In this document: positions 11,956 through 26,045 of the stretch, one piece after another
Layout: each line of letters starts with the position of its first letter
How positions within the stretch are numbered: position 1 is the stretch's first letter
From: Cacajao melanocephalus
Taxonomy: Eukaryota; Chordata; Mammalia; Primates; Pitheciidae
Direction: 5' to 3'
DNA: 64,000 nt
Assembly: GCA_963573385.1 (NCBI GenBank)
Contig: CAUYLG010018048.1
Coordinates: 24,751 to 88,750, forward strand
Position numbers and translations under genes: made by a program
Notes under the pieces: generated by a model
Databases searched by the model: none
What the model saw: only the letters and a program-made list of their open reading frames with translations
What the model was told of the DNA's origin: nothing

Positions 11956-13259
11956 AATTTATCAGAAATCTTCAGAATTGTCAACTGGACTGATTGGTGG
12001 AGGTTCTTCTCTGTAAAGTCAGTTCTATAAAGACAGTAAGAGGTCTATAAAAATAGGGAAATATGGGTATATTTTAAAATATATAAATACCAACAAAAAG
12101 TTATGACACACACAAGAAAAAAAGAGAAACATGGACCAATCAAATAAACAAATTAAGCTTCCAGAAATTGACTTTAAAGGTAAGGATGTATAAGAATTAT
12201 CTGATAAAGAATTCAAAATGGCTATCATAAAGATGTTTTATGAGCTCAAGAAAATTGTTCATAAACAAAATGAGAATATCATCAAAAAGATAGAAAATAT
12301 AAAAATTAAACAGAAATTTTGGAGCTGAAAAACGTAATAACTAAAACATTCAGTATAGGGGTTTAATAGTAGACTTGATCAAGCAAAAGAAAGATGAAGT
12401 AAACTCAAAGACAGGTCCTTGGAAATTATCCAATCAGAAAATCATAATAAAATAAGAATAAAAGGAGTAAAGGAAGACTTAGAGATTTATGAGTCTCTAT
12501 TAGGAGAATAATATATGCACAAAGTTACCCCACAGGAGAAAAGAGAAGGAAATAAATCTGATTGTTGGCATCTTCTCAAATCTGGAAAAGGACATGGACA
12601 TTCAGATTCAAGAAGTGCAATAGTCTTTAACTAGGACAAACCCCAAAAATCTACACCTTAACAAAATATAATTAAATTGTCAAAAATCAAAGGCAGAGAA
12701 TTTTGAAAACAGCAAGAGATAAGACTCATTACAGCAAGATAACTTCCTTGTCAGTGGACTTTTCAGGAGAATGCTTATAGGCCAGAATGGAATGAGATGA
12801 TATGTTCACAGTGCTGGAAAAAAAATATCAATGAAGAATACTATATCTGTAAAAGTATCCTTCAAAAATGAAGAGAAATAAAGACTTTCTAAGATAAACA
12901 AAAGTTAAGGAAGATCATTAGCAGTAGACCTGCCTTACAAGAAATGCTAAGGGGAATTCTTCAAGTTGAAACAAAAGAACAATAAAAAGTGACACAAAAA
13001 CATAAAAAATATAAAGTTTGTTGGTAAAGGTAACTATTTCAAAAAATACAGAATATTGTAATATTTTAATAGTGGTGCATAAATTACTTTTTATACTGGT
13101 ATGAAATTAAAATCACAAGGAATAAAAGACAGCTATAACTATAAAGATATGTTAATTGATGCACAATATAAACAGATGTAATTTTTTATAACAATAACAT
13201 GAAGTGTGTAAAAGGAATATTTGTAAATGAAATTTTTACCAGATTAAAATTAAGTGTTA

Positions 13260-13573
<314 letters not shown>

Positions 13574-15300
13574 AGGTGTTATAACTGTAAGCTGTTTTAT
13601 GTAAACTTCATAGTAACTACAAAGAAAATATGCATGAGAGATACACAAAAGAAATAAGAGAGAGCTGAGATTATTACATGACACTAAAAAGACAATAATA
13701 CACAAATAAGACAGTAAGAGAGAAAAAGAGGGGCAAAAAAAATCTATAAGTCAATAATAGTAACATCTTCACTATCAATAATTACTTTAAATATAAATAG
13801 CTCAAACTCTCCAATTAAAAGAAAGTGGCAGAAAGAATTTTTTAAAAAAGAGATCAAATTATATGCTGCCAACAAGAATCTAATTTGGATTTAAGAACAT
13901 ACATAAGCTGTAAGTGAAAGGATGAAAAATCATATTCCATGTAAATGATAACCATAAAAGTGAGGGTGGCCATGTTTATATTAGATAAAATAAACTTTAA
14001 CTCAAGAAATGTCAAACCAGATAAAGAAGAACATTAAATGGTTTTTAAAAAAGGTCAATCCATCAGAAAGATGTAACAATTATAAGTATATATGCACCCA
14101 GCATCAGAACACATGAATATATGAAGCAAACATTGAAGGAACTGAATGAAGGAATAGACAACAACAATGACAACAAAAAATATTTGGGAGATTCAAAACT
14201 TATCGATAATGAATGGACTTCAGACAGACTATAACACTGTGACGGAAATGTGGATCTATCAGACACATACAGCATATTTTACCAAAGAGCAAAATACACA
14301 TATTGGTCAAATGCACACAGAACATCATTCAGGATAGATCCCATGTTAGGTCATAAAACAGTTCTTTATAAATTTAATATTAAAGTCATACCAAGGATAT
14401 TTTCTGATCACAATGGAACTAAATAAGAATTTAATGGCTGAAGGACAAGTAGAAAATTCACTAATATGTGGAAATAAAGAAGCACACTCTTAAATAACCA
14501 TGTATCAAAGAACAAATTAAAAGGGAAATTAGAAAATACTGTGAGATAAATGCAAATGAAAACATGATGTATCAAAATTATGAGAGGTAGCAAAAATAAA
14601 ACTAAGAGGGAAATACATAGTGATAAATGATAACATTTAAAAAGAGGAACAGTCACAATTTTTTTTCAAAAAAATAACTTTATACTTCAAGGAAATAGGA
14701 AAAGCTAAGCTCAAAGTTACAGGAAGGAAGAAAATCATTAAGATGAAAATATAAATAAACAACTAATTTAAAAAAATAAAAAATCGAGGAAACTAAGCTT
14801 TGGTTTTTTGAAGAGATTAACTAAATTGACTATTAGCCAGGTTAATTAGGAAAAAAGAAAGAAGACACACATAAAATAAGGAAAGAAAGAGAAGTTATCA
14901 AAATTTGTGTTACAGAAATTAAAAGAATTATAAGAGACTGTGAATCTTACCATAAATCATAATTTGCCTACAAATTGGATACCTAAGAGAAATACATTTC
15001 TAGAAAAATACAACTTATCAAGACTAAATCATGAAGGTATAGTAATTCTGTCAGAACCATAAATAGTAAAGAGTCTAAATCTAGTAATCATATATCTCCC
15101 AACAAAACAACAATAAAACCCAAAATCAAATGGCTTCTCATGGATTCTATCCAACATTTAAAGGAGAATGGCAATCACTATCAAATGCTTCCCCCAAATA
15201 CAAAAGAAGTAAATAACTCCAAGCTTATTTTATGAGGCCAGAATTTACCTCATGACAAAACCAGAAAAGACTTTACAAGAAAAATATATACCAATATGAT

Positions 15301-16008
15301 TACTATGGTTTTATTGTGTATGTCTCCATGAATGATAATGGAAATTGATAATTCCAATTTATATTGAAATTTTATCCTCAATAAAACCATATTAAAAGGT
15401 GAGGCCTTTAGAAGTGATTAGACCATAGGCCATTAAAGACCCTGCCCTCATGAATAAATTAACATCTTATAAAAGAGATTAAGTGGGCAAGTTACCCCTA
15501 TAGTCCCTTCTCTCTTCTGTCTGTTTCTTCCTGTGAGGTTACAGTGTTTGTCCACTCTAGAGGATGCAGTAAGAAGGTGTCATTTTGAAAGCAGGAAGCA
15601 GCCCTTACCACATACTGAGCCTGCTGGCACCTTGATGATGGACTGCTTAGCCTCCAGAACTGTGAGAAATACATTTTTATTGTTTATAAGTTATCCAACG
15701 TCACCTATTTTGTTATAGCGACACAAATAAACTATGACAAAATTGGTAGAGAGAAGTAAGAATATTGCTGTAACAAATATCTGAAAATATAAAACTGGCT
15801 TTGGAACTAGGTCATAGGTGGATGCTGACAGTTTTGAAATACATGCAAGGAAAACTCTGTTCCGTGGTGAATGGAGCATTATGGGTAATTCTGGTAAGAA
15901 CTCACAAGGAGAGAAGAGCTGTACAGAAAGCTGTACAGCTTTTCAGGGATTACCAAAGAGAGTGTAAATAGAACATTGGTAGAAATATAAACCTGAGGAA
16001 CCACAAAA
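15301..16008 (+). mobile_element. MLT1-like LTR with a piece of MaLR internal sequence
   Basis: LTR at 15301-15739: 'tactatggtt' start, 'aaggtgaggcctttagaagt', 'taaaagagat', 'gcctccagaactgtgagaaa', and an 'actatgaca' end. Internal-type text follows (15740 to about 16008): an 'aattggtagaga' start, 'ctggctttggaactaggtca', 'tgaatggagcattatgggta'. This is non-coding leader-like MaLR sequence with no gag or pol reading frame. The second LTR is absent, so the element is 3'-truncated and lies in the deleted part of the host L1. Confidence 0.8.
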
Positions 16009-17559
16009 TATCTATGAATACTAATAAATGAGAGCAGCAATACTGTAAGATACAAAATCAATGTGCAAAACAGTTATATTTTGCAAAGAACAATTAATAA
16101 ATGAAACCCAAAACAAAATTACATTTAAAATAACATCAAAAAGTATAAAACACAAGAACAAATTCAACGATTGGAATTCAAAACTCATGCATTAAATACT
16201 AAAAATAAAGATATGAAAAGATATACCATGTTTATGAACAAGAAGTCATACTGTTGTCAAAATAGTACTATTCCCCCAAATTGATCTGGAGGTTCAACAC
16301 CATTCCTATCAAGATCTAACGTTTATTTTTTGAGAAATTAACAAACTGATTTTAAAATTTTTTTAAAAAGGTAAAAGATGCAGAGCAATCTAAAAATCAA
16401 TTTAGAAAGCAGAACAAATTTGAAGGACTTGCATTTCCTAATTGTGAAACTAACCATTAAACTCCTAATGAAGATAATGTAGTACTATTCATAATAGATA
16501 TACAAATAAATGAAATAAAATTCCAGAAAGATGCATTTATGGTACTGCTTTTTGACAATGGCACAGAAATCATCCAATAGGCAAGGAATAGTCTTTCAAT
16601 AAATGGCATTAGGAAAACAATATATTCACTATAAAGGATTAAAGTTTTATCCCTACCTCACACCACATATAAAAGTTACCTCAAAATGTGCCAAAGAGCA
16701 AAACTTAAGATTTAAATCTCTAAAACTGAAAAGAAAATATTGGTGTAAATCTTTTTGTGATTGGATTGGGCAATGATTTGCTTAACACAACACCAAAATC
16801 ACAAGCAACAAACAAATACCAGATAAAATGGACATCATTCAATATAAAAATTTTTGTCCTTCAAAATTACCATCTATAAAGCAAAAATATTCTTCAAAAT
16901 ACTGTATCTGACAAAGGACTTGTATCTAGAATATATAATAAATATTTACAACTGAATAGAAAACACAAATAACTCACTTTAAAAAATAGGCAATGTATTC
17001 AAATAGATATTTCAATGACAAATGTAGAGCAATAGCCAATAAGAATATTAAAAGATACTCAACATTATTGGCCATTATAAAATGCAAATCAAAACTGCAA
17101 ATGAGACACCATTTAACTCTCATTACAATGGCCATAATATAAAATACAGACAGCATGAAATGTTGGTGAGGATGTGCAGAAATTGCAACCCTCATTCATG
17201 GCTCCTGTGATTTTTAAAATGGTGCAGCCACTTTGGAAACAGCTTGCCAGTTCCACAAAATGTTACAAATAGAGAAATCATATAAGTTAAAATTCCCATT
17301 CCTAGGTACTTACCCAAGAAAAAGAAAACATATACTCACACAAAAATGTATACATAAATGCATTCATAGTAACATTATTGATAATAGTCCAAAATTTCAA
17401 ACAACCTAACTTCCTATCACATGATCAATGGATAAGCAAAATGTGCTTTACCCACACATTGGAATATTACTCAGCAATAAAAGGGAATTAGTCACTGATA
17501 CATGATACTGATACTGTCTCATAGACATGAAAATATTATATTGACTGAAAGAAGCTATT

Positions 17560-18761
17560 CACCTTCCTGACACCTTACACTAAAATTAACCCCAGATGTA
17601 TTAAAGACTTAAACATAAGACCTACGTAACACCATAAAAACCCCAGGAGAAAATCCAGGCAAAACAATTCAGGACATATGCATAGGCAAGGACTTCATGA
17701 CTAAAACACCAAAAGCATTGGCAACAAAAGCCAAAATAGACAAATGGGAGCTAATAACACTCCAGAGCTTCTGTACAGCAAAAGAAACAATCAGTAGAGT
17801 GAAATGACAACCAACAGAATGGGAAAAAAAGTTTGCACTCTACCCATCTGACAAAGGGCTAATATATAGAATCTACAAAGAACTAAAACAAATTTACAAG
17901 AAAAAAACAAACAAGCCCATTCAAAAGTGGGCAAAGGAGATGAACAGACACTTTTCAAAAGAAGACATTTATGAGGCCAACAAACATATGAAAAAATGCT
18001 CATCATCACTGGTCATTAGAGAAATGCAAATCAAAACCCATTGAGACACCATCTCATGCCATTTATAATGGTGATCATTAAAAAATCTGGAGACAACAGA
18101 TGCTGGAGAGGATATGTAGAAATAGGAGCACTTTTACGCTGTTGGTGGGAGTGTAAATTAGTTCAACAATTGTGGAAGACACAATGGTGTCCTCAAAGAC
18201 CTAGAAATAGAAATTCCATTTGACCCAGCAATCCCATTACTGGGTATATCCCCAAGGGATTATAAATCATTCTGTTACAAAGACACATGCACACATATGT
18301 TCACTGCAGCACTGTTTACAATAGCAAATACCTGGAACCAACCCAAATGCCCGTCGATGATAGACTGGACAAAGAAAATGTGGCACATATACACCATGGA
18401 AAACTATGGAGCCATAAAAAATGATGAGTTCATTTCCTTTGTAGGGAAATGGATGAATCTGGAAGCTATCATTCTCAGCAAACTGACACAAGAACACACA
18501 ATCAAACACCATATGTTCTCACTCATAGGTGGGTGTTGAACAATGAGAATACATCGACACAGGGAGGGGAGCATCACGGCGGGGCTAGGGGAGGGACAGC
18601 ATGGGGTGGGGAGGTTGCAGAAGGATAACATGGGGAGAAATGCCAGATACAGGTGATGAGGAGATGGAGGTAGAAAACTACCTTGCCATGTAAGTACTTA
18701 TGCAACAACCCTGCATGATTTGTACATGTACCCCAGAACCTAAAGTACAATTAAAAAAAAA
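17560..18761 (+). mobile_element. 5'-truncated primate L1 (L1PA class) inside the old L1
   Basis: Contains the ORF2 C-terminal third and the 3' UTR of a primate L1. The text reads 'acaaagggctaatatataga', 'caaatcaaaacccattgaga', 'atctggagacaacagatgct', the 'ttcactgcagcactgtttac' block, then a G-rich 3' UTR and 'taccccagaacctaaagtac' with a pure A tail. ORF2 is broken by stops and indels; the longest piece is 18297-18539. The target duplication 'aagctatt' (17552-17559 and 18762-18769), extendable to 12 bp with one mismatch, rejoins the host L1 exactly. Confidence 0.95.
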
Positions 18762-19046
18762 AAGCTATTGACATAAGTATTATATATCATGTGATTCCAT
18801 TCATATAAAATGTCCAGAATAGAGAAATTCTTACAGACAGAAAGTACATTAGTGACTACCCTGGAACTAGGGGGAGGGGGAGAACTGAAAGTGATGTTAA
18901 TGGATGCAATGGGTGATGATAATGTTCTAAAACTGGATAGAATTGATGGCTGCGCAGCCCTGCAACTACATTAAAAACTATTAAATTTTACACTGTAAAA
19001 AAAGTGAATTATATATGTATTTTATCTCAATAAAGCTATTATAAAA

Positions 19047-19996
<950 letters not shown>

Positions 19997-20499
19997 GGGT
20001 TATTCTTATAAGTGTAGAGAATGTTTAAAATTTTGGGATAATAACTAAATCAATTGAACCACAAGGCAGATGGAACTTCAATTACTAGATATACTACTTT
20101 TTTTCCAAATACTTTCATTAGAATATATTGTAAATAAAATATATAGATTATAAACAAAATATACTAAAAACAAAATTTAATAAAATTAAATTTTTTAGCA
20201 TTGTTCACTAAGAAACTCATTTATTTCTGAGCTATAGCTATGACAAATCAGGACATATATAGTAAATTGCTTATATCTAAATATTATTTGCTCCAAAAAT
20301 AATATATATGGAGAATAGATTTTGGTTATCTTTAGAAGCCTATCACCTTGCTTTATTCTGTTTTATAAATAGCAATAAAACTGTATTATTTACCAAATAT
20401 GATTCCAACTAATTAGCATAAGATAAAGGTCCTTGATGAATAGACAGACTTTACAATGGTATCTCCTCAAAGTCAACCTCCTTTTTCACCCCACATACC

Positions 20500-20870
20500 C
20501 TGATTTTGTATTATGTGAAACAACTTCTATTTTTCTCTGCCTGCCATAGCACATTTTTAGCTTGGAATATTCTTTCTGGAATGCTCTTTCTTACTACCTA
20601 TATTAGGCTACTTTCCTACTCATGATTCAGGGCCAGCTCAAACAGTATCTTACCACAATGGTCATTTTACCTTCTCAGTAAAAATTAAACATTTATTCTT
20701 TGTGTCAATAGCACTTGAATGTATAGATAGAATACTTATCAAATTATTGTGCTTGTTTATCTATATATTTTCCTGATTAAACTGAGAAAAAAGAATACCT
20801 TTCTATTTAGTTTCCTTAGAATCTGCCCTGATGTTTAGCTTAAATAGATGTTAATGAATATTTATTGCAT
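20500..20870 (+). repeat. L2 LINE 3' fragment, sense
   Basis: Diverged L2 3'-end text: 'ttggaatattctttctggaa', 'ggaatgctctttcttac', 'actcatgattcagggccagc', 'tcaaacagtatcttaccaca' and a 'gaatatttattgcattaatg' end. The order matches L2, but every block carries many substitutions. Confidence 0.6.
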
Positions 20871-20899
20871 TAATGAAAAAATTCAAACCAAGAAATGTA

Positions 20900-21133
20900 T
20901 AACTGTCTTCCAAGTCGTGTTCAGGTTGAGGAATACATAAACTGGGTTACTTTAGAGAATAACTGAGCAAAGAAAATGAGCTTTTAGTGTCCTTTAGTTT
21001 CCATAAATCAGCAACAAAATGGGAAAATGATATCTGCAGAAATATAGTCTACATACACACACACATATACACATCTACACACACAGCCCATCCGTTTGGT
21101 TTTTATTTTCCCTGACATGCAAATGATATTAAC

Positions 21134-21184
<51 letters not shown>

Positions 21185-22090
21185 GCCATTTGAAAGGGAT
21201 CAAATCCTCTGTTCCAATTTATTCTGAAATTTCTGGTAAAGGGTGAAATAAATATCAGATTTAGAAAAAAAAATAAAAGTTTCTATTCTCATGACAACTA
21301 TTTCTGCAACCAAGGATGCATTTTTCTGCATAAATACAAATGTCACACTTGATCATAAATATACCTAGGTTATCCCATGACAGGTGTTTGGAGAGTATAG
21401 AAAGCATATGTTTCCACCCCTCAATTTGAGAGAAATTTTTCTTTACCTCTCCTAACTGTAAAATATTACAACTACTAAGAGGAGCTACAATATTAGTGAA
21501 ACATATGCAAACTTGTAACATATTATACAGAGCTGGCAGGGTGGGGATTAGGTAAAGAGCTAAATAATTGACCACATTGCCAATTTCCTCTCTGCCTAAG
21601 TTTCAAAATTAAAGGATAAACATTTTTAGAATTTAATTAGCTTACAGTGACTTGCAATTGAAGTGCACTATAAGAATGATATTTTTTTCTCCTTGAAAAC
21701 TAGCTTTGCAGAAAGTCATAGGACAAACTAGACTTCAAAAACTGCTACCAACTTGAATTTGAGTTTGCAGTTAAAACACTTTCGGGAGGTTTCTCAAGAA
21801 AATACCTTTTTAATGAATAAAGTTCAACTCAAACTTTCTCACCTACACAGATAAAATCAGAAGGCTCAATTTTTAATTAAATGGGCTCAGAATTTCTTTA
21901 TCTTTATTCTTCTTGTCATATTTGGTGGTCTTTAACATGTGGACAAGCAAATATGATAATGAAAACCCTTAAAAATCAGAAGGGACTGCTTCTAAAATTG
22001 GAAATATCATTTATTTTTCTATTTAAAGAAGCAAAAAGATATTTATAAAAATAAAAGTGAACAATGTATATTTTGGAATAGAACTCTCTC
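20900..22090. other. Unassigned sequence with a long (TG)n
   Basis: A (TG)n run of about 22 units at 21138-21180 is preceded by a short (CA)n at 21053-21083. The rest has no recognisable feature. The minus-strand frame at 21261-21575 (104 codons) shows no domain or conserved pattern and is treated as chance. Confidence 0.55.
21138..21180. repeat. (TG)n microsatellite
   Basis: About 22 uninterrupted TG units, long enough to be highly polymorphic. An imperfect (CA)n about 60 bp upstream gives it a short inverted partner. Confidence 0.97.
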
Positions 22091-22095
22091 TTGGC

Positions 22096-22465
22096 ACAGT
22101 GTCATTCAGCATAATATGTTTTAAACTCCTGTTGTGTTTTGGACATTGAGGATAGAATAATAAACAAATTCAACAAAATAATCTTTATCCTCCTAGAACT
22201 TATGTTCTAGATGGGGGAAACAAACAACATATAAATAAATTTATAAAATATATGGCATATCACATGGTATTAATTATTTGGAAATAAAGCTAGAGACAAC
22301 AATACTAACTATTAGGTAGAAAAGATGCATTTTTAAATAGAAGGCTGCATGGGAGAGTAATATCTGAACATCAACTAAAGGATGTGTTCAGGGCAAGAGT
22401 GTACCAGACAGGTGCAAAGGCCCTAAGATGAGGGTGTACCTGATATGTTAGGAGAATGACACAAA
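22096..22465 (-). repeat. L2 LINE 3' end, antisense
   Basis: Antisense L2 text in order: 'cattgaggatagaataataa', 'atcctcctagaacttatgtt', 'ctagatgggggaaacaaaca', and farther on 'gtgcaaaggccctaagatga'. The last block is the reverse complement of the conserved L2 segment around 'cagggcctttgcac'. Confidence 0.7.
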
Positions 22466-22469
22466 CCAA

Positions 22470-24335
22470 AATTTTAAAATATATGATATCACAAATAATA
22501 TTTCATAAAGTGGCAAGGTGAATGCATATGTGTTTAATAGCTTAAGAGATCTGTAAGATTTATTTTTGCCCTAACCTATTAAAATTAAGGCATCTAAATC
22601 TACAGTGTCAAATTATGTAATCAACAAATACTCATAGTGTATTCATAATGAATATAAAACACACAGAAGACGTGTTCTTAACCATTTAAAAATAAGACTG
22701 ATGTTCCAATATTACTTATGGTACCAACTAACTCTAACTTTGAATAAGTTAAACTCTGTTTTCTCAGTTATAAAATGATGTTGAATGTACTCTATTCTTT
22801 CTTTGACCATACACATTATATAAGCTGGAAATTCTGAATTTCTGTTGGGCGTCTGTTTTAAACAGTTAGTATGGTTAGATGCAGTAGGCTACATACTGAT
22901 GTACAAAGTGTCCCTCCTTGTGGTTAGGGGCCTGCCTTGGGAAACAGAACGGTGAGGGGGAAAGACAGAGACAGACTCTGTAACCCAGGAAAATGTCCTA
23001 AGATAGGTACTGGCAGAAAGGGCTTTAGGAGTTCAGCATAAGAAAAGATCGCGTGAGGACAAGGGTATCTAATATGCCTTCATGGGAAATACAATATTTT
23101 ACCTTAAAGAATCATAGACTTGGGATAAGTTCAAACTTGTGAGGAAATAATTTGATGCAGAGGATACTGTATGACCAAGGCAGCACTGGGGAAGTAGAGG
23201 TTTCTTCAGCATTGGCAGAGAGGCATGGGGCTGTAACAAGAACAGATCAGATAGATAATCAGTGTGCAGGGCTACTTATACATAAGAAAAAATAATTTCA
23301 CCTGAGAGTACTTTGCAGGGGAAGTTGATATAGAAAATATCATAAAAACGGAATCTGAAAGAAAAAAAAATATTTGAAAGCACAGATCCAAAAAAAAAAT
23401 CTGTTACAATTAAAGCATGATACCATAAGGTCATAAATTTGAAAGAAGAAAGAGAAAAGCATTCAGTTGACTGTATGAGAAACGGTATAATACTAGGTAT
23501 CATTTCACTTTTCGGTCTAATGACTAAAAGAGTAAAAACAAGAATGTTTTGGAAAAAACTTAGCTTGGTTTGGAACAAGTAATCATGTGATAATATCTAA
23601 GGGTGTTTCAGAGTAAGACTAACCTTAAACAAAATTGAGACTAGAATCTTATAATAGTAATAGATACTCTATGTTGAAAACCTATTATCTCAGAGGTACT
23701 TGCCTATTCCTACACCAACCCTATTAACTTTTTTAATTTTTTAAAAAAGGGCCTCTGAGGTTTGTATAATTACACCACTCTCAAGGTAAGTGGCAAAACT
23801 AGGATTAGATCTGTCTAAAAGCTTACCTTTTCAATGAGGCTAAGACATAAATAAAACATTCAGATAAACATGTTTATGAAAATTCAAGTGTGTGCTGAAT
23901 GTGATGAATCAAGAATTAAATGGTAAGTTTAGAAAATTAGTGGTATTAAATCAAGGAAGTGGGCCTGATCTACAATTTAAAAGGAAAGAACACTGGGCAG
24001 CAATTAAGGGGAAGGAAGTTGTTTGGTACATTTAGGATCAGCTTGATGAAGGCTTGCAGATGGTAGAGGGGAGTATTGATTGAGAGCATAAGAAATTGCA
24101 GAGCCAAGATCTGCTAAAACAATAAAGCTATCTGGTCAAAAGTTGGAAAAGCCATGCTCAGACCTTGATCTGCCATATAAGGTAATAAAATTTTGTTGGC
24201 TTAGAGACTTCAAGGCCTGAGTAATGACCATGAGAACATAAGGAAGATTTACTAACTTAATTGTTCAAGCTTAATTTCAGTGAATCACCTTTTAAATAAT
24301 TATTTAAAGTTGTGGAAATTTTATAAGTAAAAATG
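22470..24335. other. Mostly unassigned; one MIR-like stretch
   Basis: An antisense MIR-like stretch at about 23700-23850 includes 'caaggtaagtggcaaaacta' and 'aggattagatctgtctaaaa'. The remainder, including a 100-codon minus-strand frame at 23276-23578, shows nothing I can assign. Confidence 0.45.
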
Positions 24336-24340
24336 ACTGC

Positions 24341-24625
24341 TTTTTTTTTTTTTTTTTTTGAGACAAAGTCTTGCTCTGTCACCCAGGTTGTAATGCAATG
24401 GCGCTATCTCAGCTCACTGCAACCTTCACCTCCCGGGTTCAAGCGATTTGCCTGCCACAGCCTCCTGAGTAGCTGAGATTACAGGTGCCTGCCACCACAC
24501 CAGGCTAATTTTTGTATTTTTAGTGGAGATGGGGTTTTATCATGTTGGTCAGGCTGGTCTCACACTCCTGACCTCATGATCTGCCTGCCTCAGCCTCCCA
24601 AAGTTCTGGGACACCACACCCAGCC
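24341..24625 (-). mobile_element. AluS-like element, antisense
   Basis: A 19-base T-run, then 'gagacaaagtcttgctctgt', 'cacctcccgggttcaagcga', 'gtagctgagattacaggtgc' and 'aggctggtctcacactcctg'. The end is shortened: the usual 'attacaggcgtgagcc' block is missing before 'accacacccagcc'. Flanks 'aaaaatga' and 'aaaaataa' are a probable target duplication. Confidence 0.95.
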
Positions 24626-25435
24626 AAAAATAATTCCACTTTGAGCTCCCTATTTTGTGTCACTAATCTTTAAAATTTATTTTCGCACCATCTTTATGAA
24701 TTTTAATTATTTTTCTAAAAGATAAATTAACTGTTGCTTTGTCTGATTATATATATATAAGATATATTTATTATAAAACTAAGTCATGGAGTAAAGAAAA
24801 GGCTTGTGAAAAAAGTAAAAATCATTTAAAATCACACCAGAGATAACTAATTTTAATATGTCTTAGCATAAGTTTCCAGAATTTTTCTATGTACACATAT
24901 AAGCAGTCTAATTTCCAATAAATGCAAGAAAAGCAAGCTCCACCAAGGTATAACCAATTTTCTATGCGTGCATATTAACTTGAAATTTTTCATAAATTTC
25001 TTTTAAATTCTTTGAGCTATTGTTTGGTGCTCTGATCAACTTGTTGATTCCATATGTGCATCAATTCTATGTAAAAACAAAGTAGTTTATTAGAGCGTTT
25101 GCCACTGAGCTCTTGATGTAAATAACATAGTCAAAACACAAATAGTAAAAGCATGTATCTATTGTTCTGAGAAAAGGGTAATTACATTAATCTATGAGAA
25201 TAAGAACTTTAATTATATGGACAATTTACCATTTCATCACAATGAACGCATTAGTCTGTAGAATATAAGAACACATCCCAACAAGTGAATAATTCGTTTC
25301 TAGACAGAATACCTGTTGTGTCTCTCCTTCTTTGTGCTAATGATGTAAATCATATTGAAGATGCTTTGGGAAGCCAACTTGGAGACATGTATGACTTAAG
25401 GCTTGAGAAAAAATACTAATTTTATTTAATTAATT
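24626..25435. other. Unassigned AT-rich sequence
   Basis: No gene or clear repeat seen. Contains a short (TA)n at about 24750-24770. Confidence 0.5.
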
Positions 25436-25640
25436 GAATCTGGCATAGAATAGGCATAAATAAATATTTATGTAGTGATGGATGAATGGAAGAGGAATTG
25501 TTCAGTCATTCATCAATTAACATTTACTGAACTCATACCACATATCACACACTATTGGGATAAAGTGATAAAGAAAATAATGTTGTCTTTCTAGGAGTTT
25601 ACAATTTAGTGGGGGAGGAAAAAAGCAAATAAACAATTAT
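25436..25640. repeat. Two L2 3' ends, tail to tail
   Basis: At 25436-25492 a sense L2 terminus reads 'tctggcatagaataggcata', then 'aaataaatatttatgtagtg' and 'atggatgaatgg'. At about 25497-25640 an antisense L2 terminus reads 'cattcatcaattaacattta', 'tttctaggagtttacaattt' and 'agtgggggaggaaaaa'. The two relics meet at their 3' ends. Confidence 0.6.
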
Positions 25641-25929
25641 AAACTAGTGTTGAAGTACTATTATAAAAATATGTATGGATGCTTACATTTTTCTGGGTGG
25701 AGAGTGGAGTGACAATGGAGTTACTATGCACAAAATGGTAACAATTGAACTGATTTATGAATGGCAAGTAGAAACTTACTATATTTTTTATTGTAATTTC
25801 CATTGTACAAATTAAGAAAACAAATATCAGAGAAGTCATTGCCACAGATCTTATGACCAATGCTAGGTAAGGAGGATGAGAAAGAAAAATCCATTTTTCT
25901 ACATTGTAGGCTTTATTCATCCATTATAC

Positions 25930-26045
25930 CATATTAACAGATGCAGCCACAAAGGCCCAGAAATTTGTTTAAAATTACACAAATTTCAGAGCTGAGACAG
26001 AGAAACAGAGAGCTTTAATTTAGATCTGATGTTCTGTATTATTGG
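25930..26045 (-). repeat. MIR SINE fragment, antisense
   Basis: 'ttaacagatgcagccacaaa', 'ggcccagaaatttgtttaaa' and 'cagagctgagacagagaaac' follow the antisense MIR order, with strong divergence. A still weaker MIR-like stretch precedes it at about 25790-25900. Confidence 0.45.

Noticed and set aside
18297..18631. Open frames resembling a reverse transcriptase C-terminus
   Set aside because: They are pieces of a broken, 5'-truncated L1 ORF2. The same applies to 37018-37445 and 61561-61922. None is a host gene.
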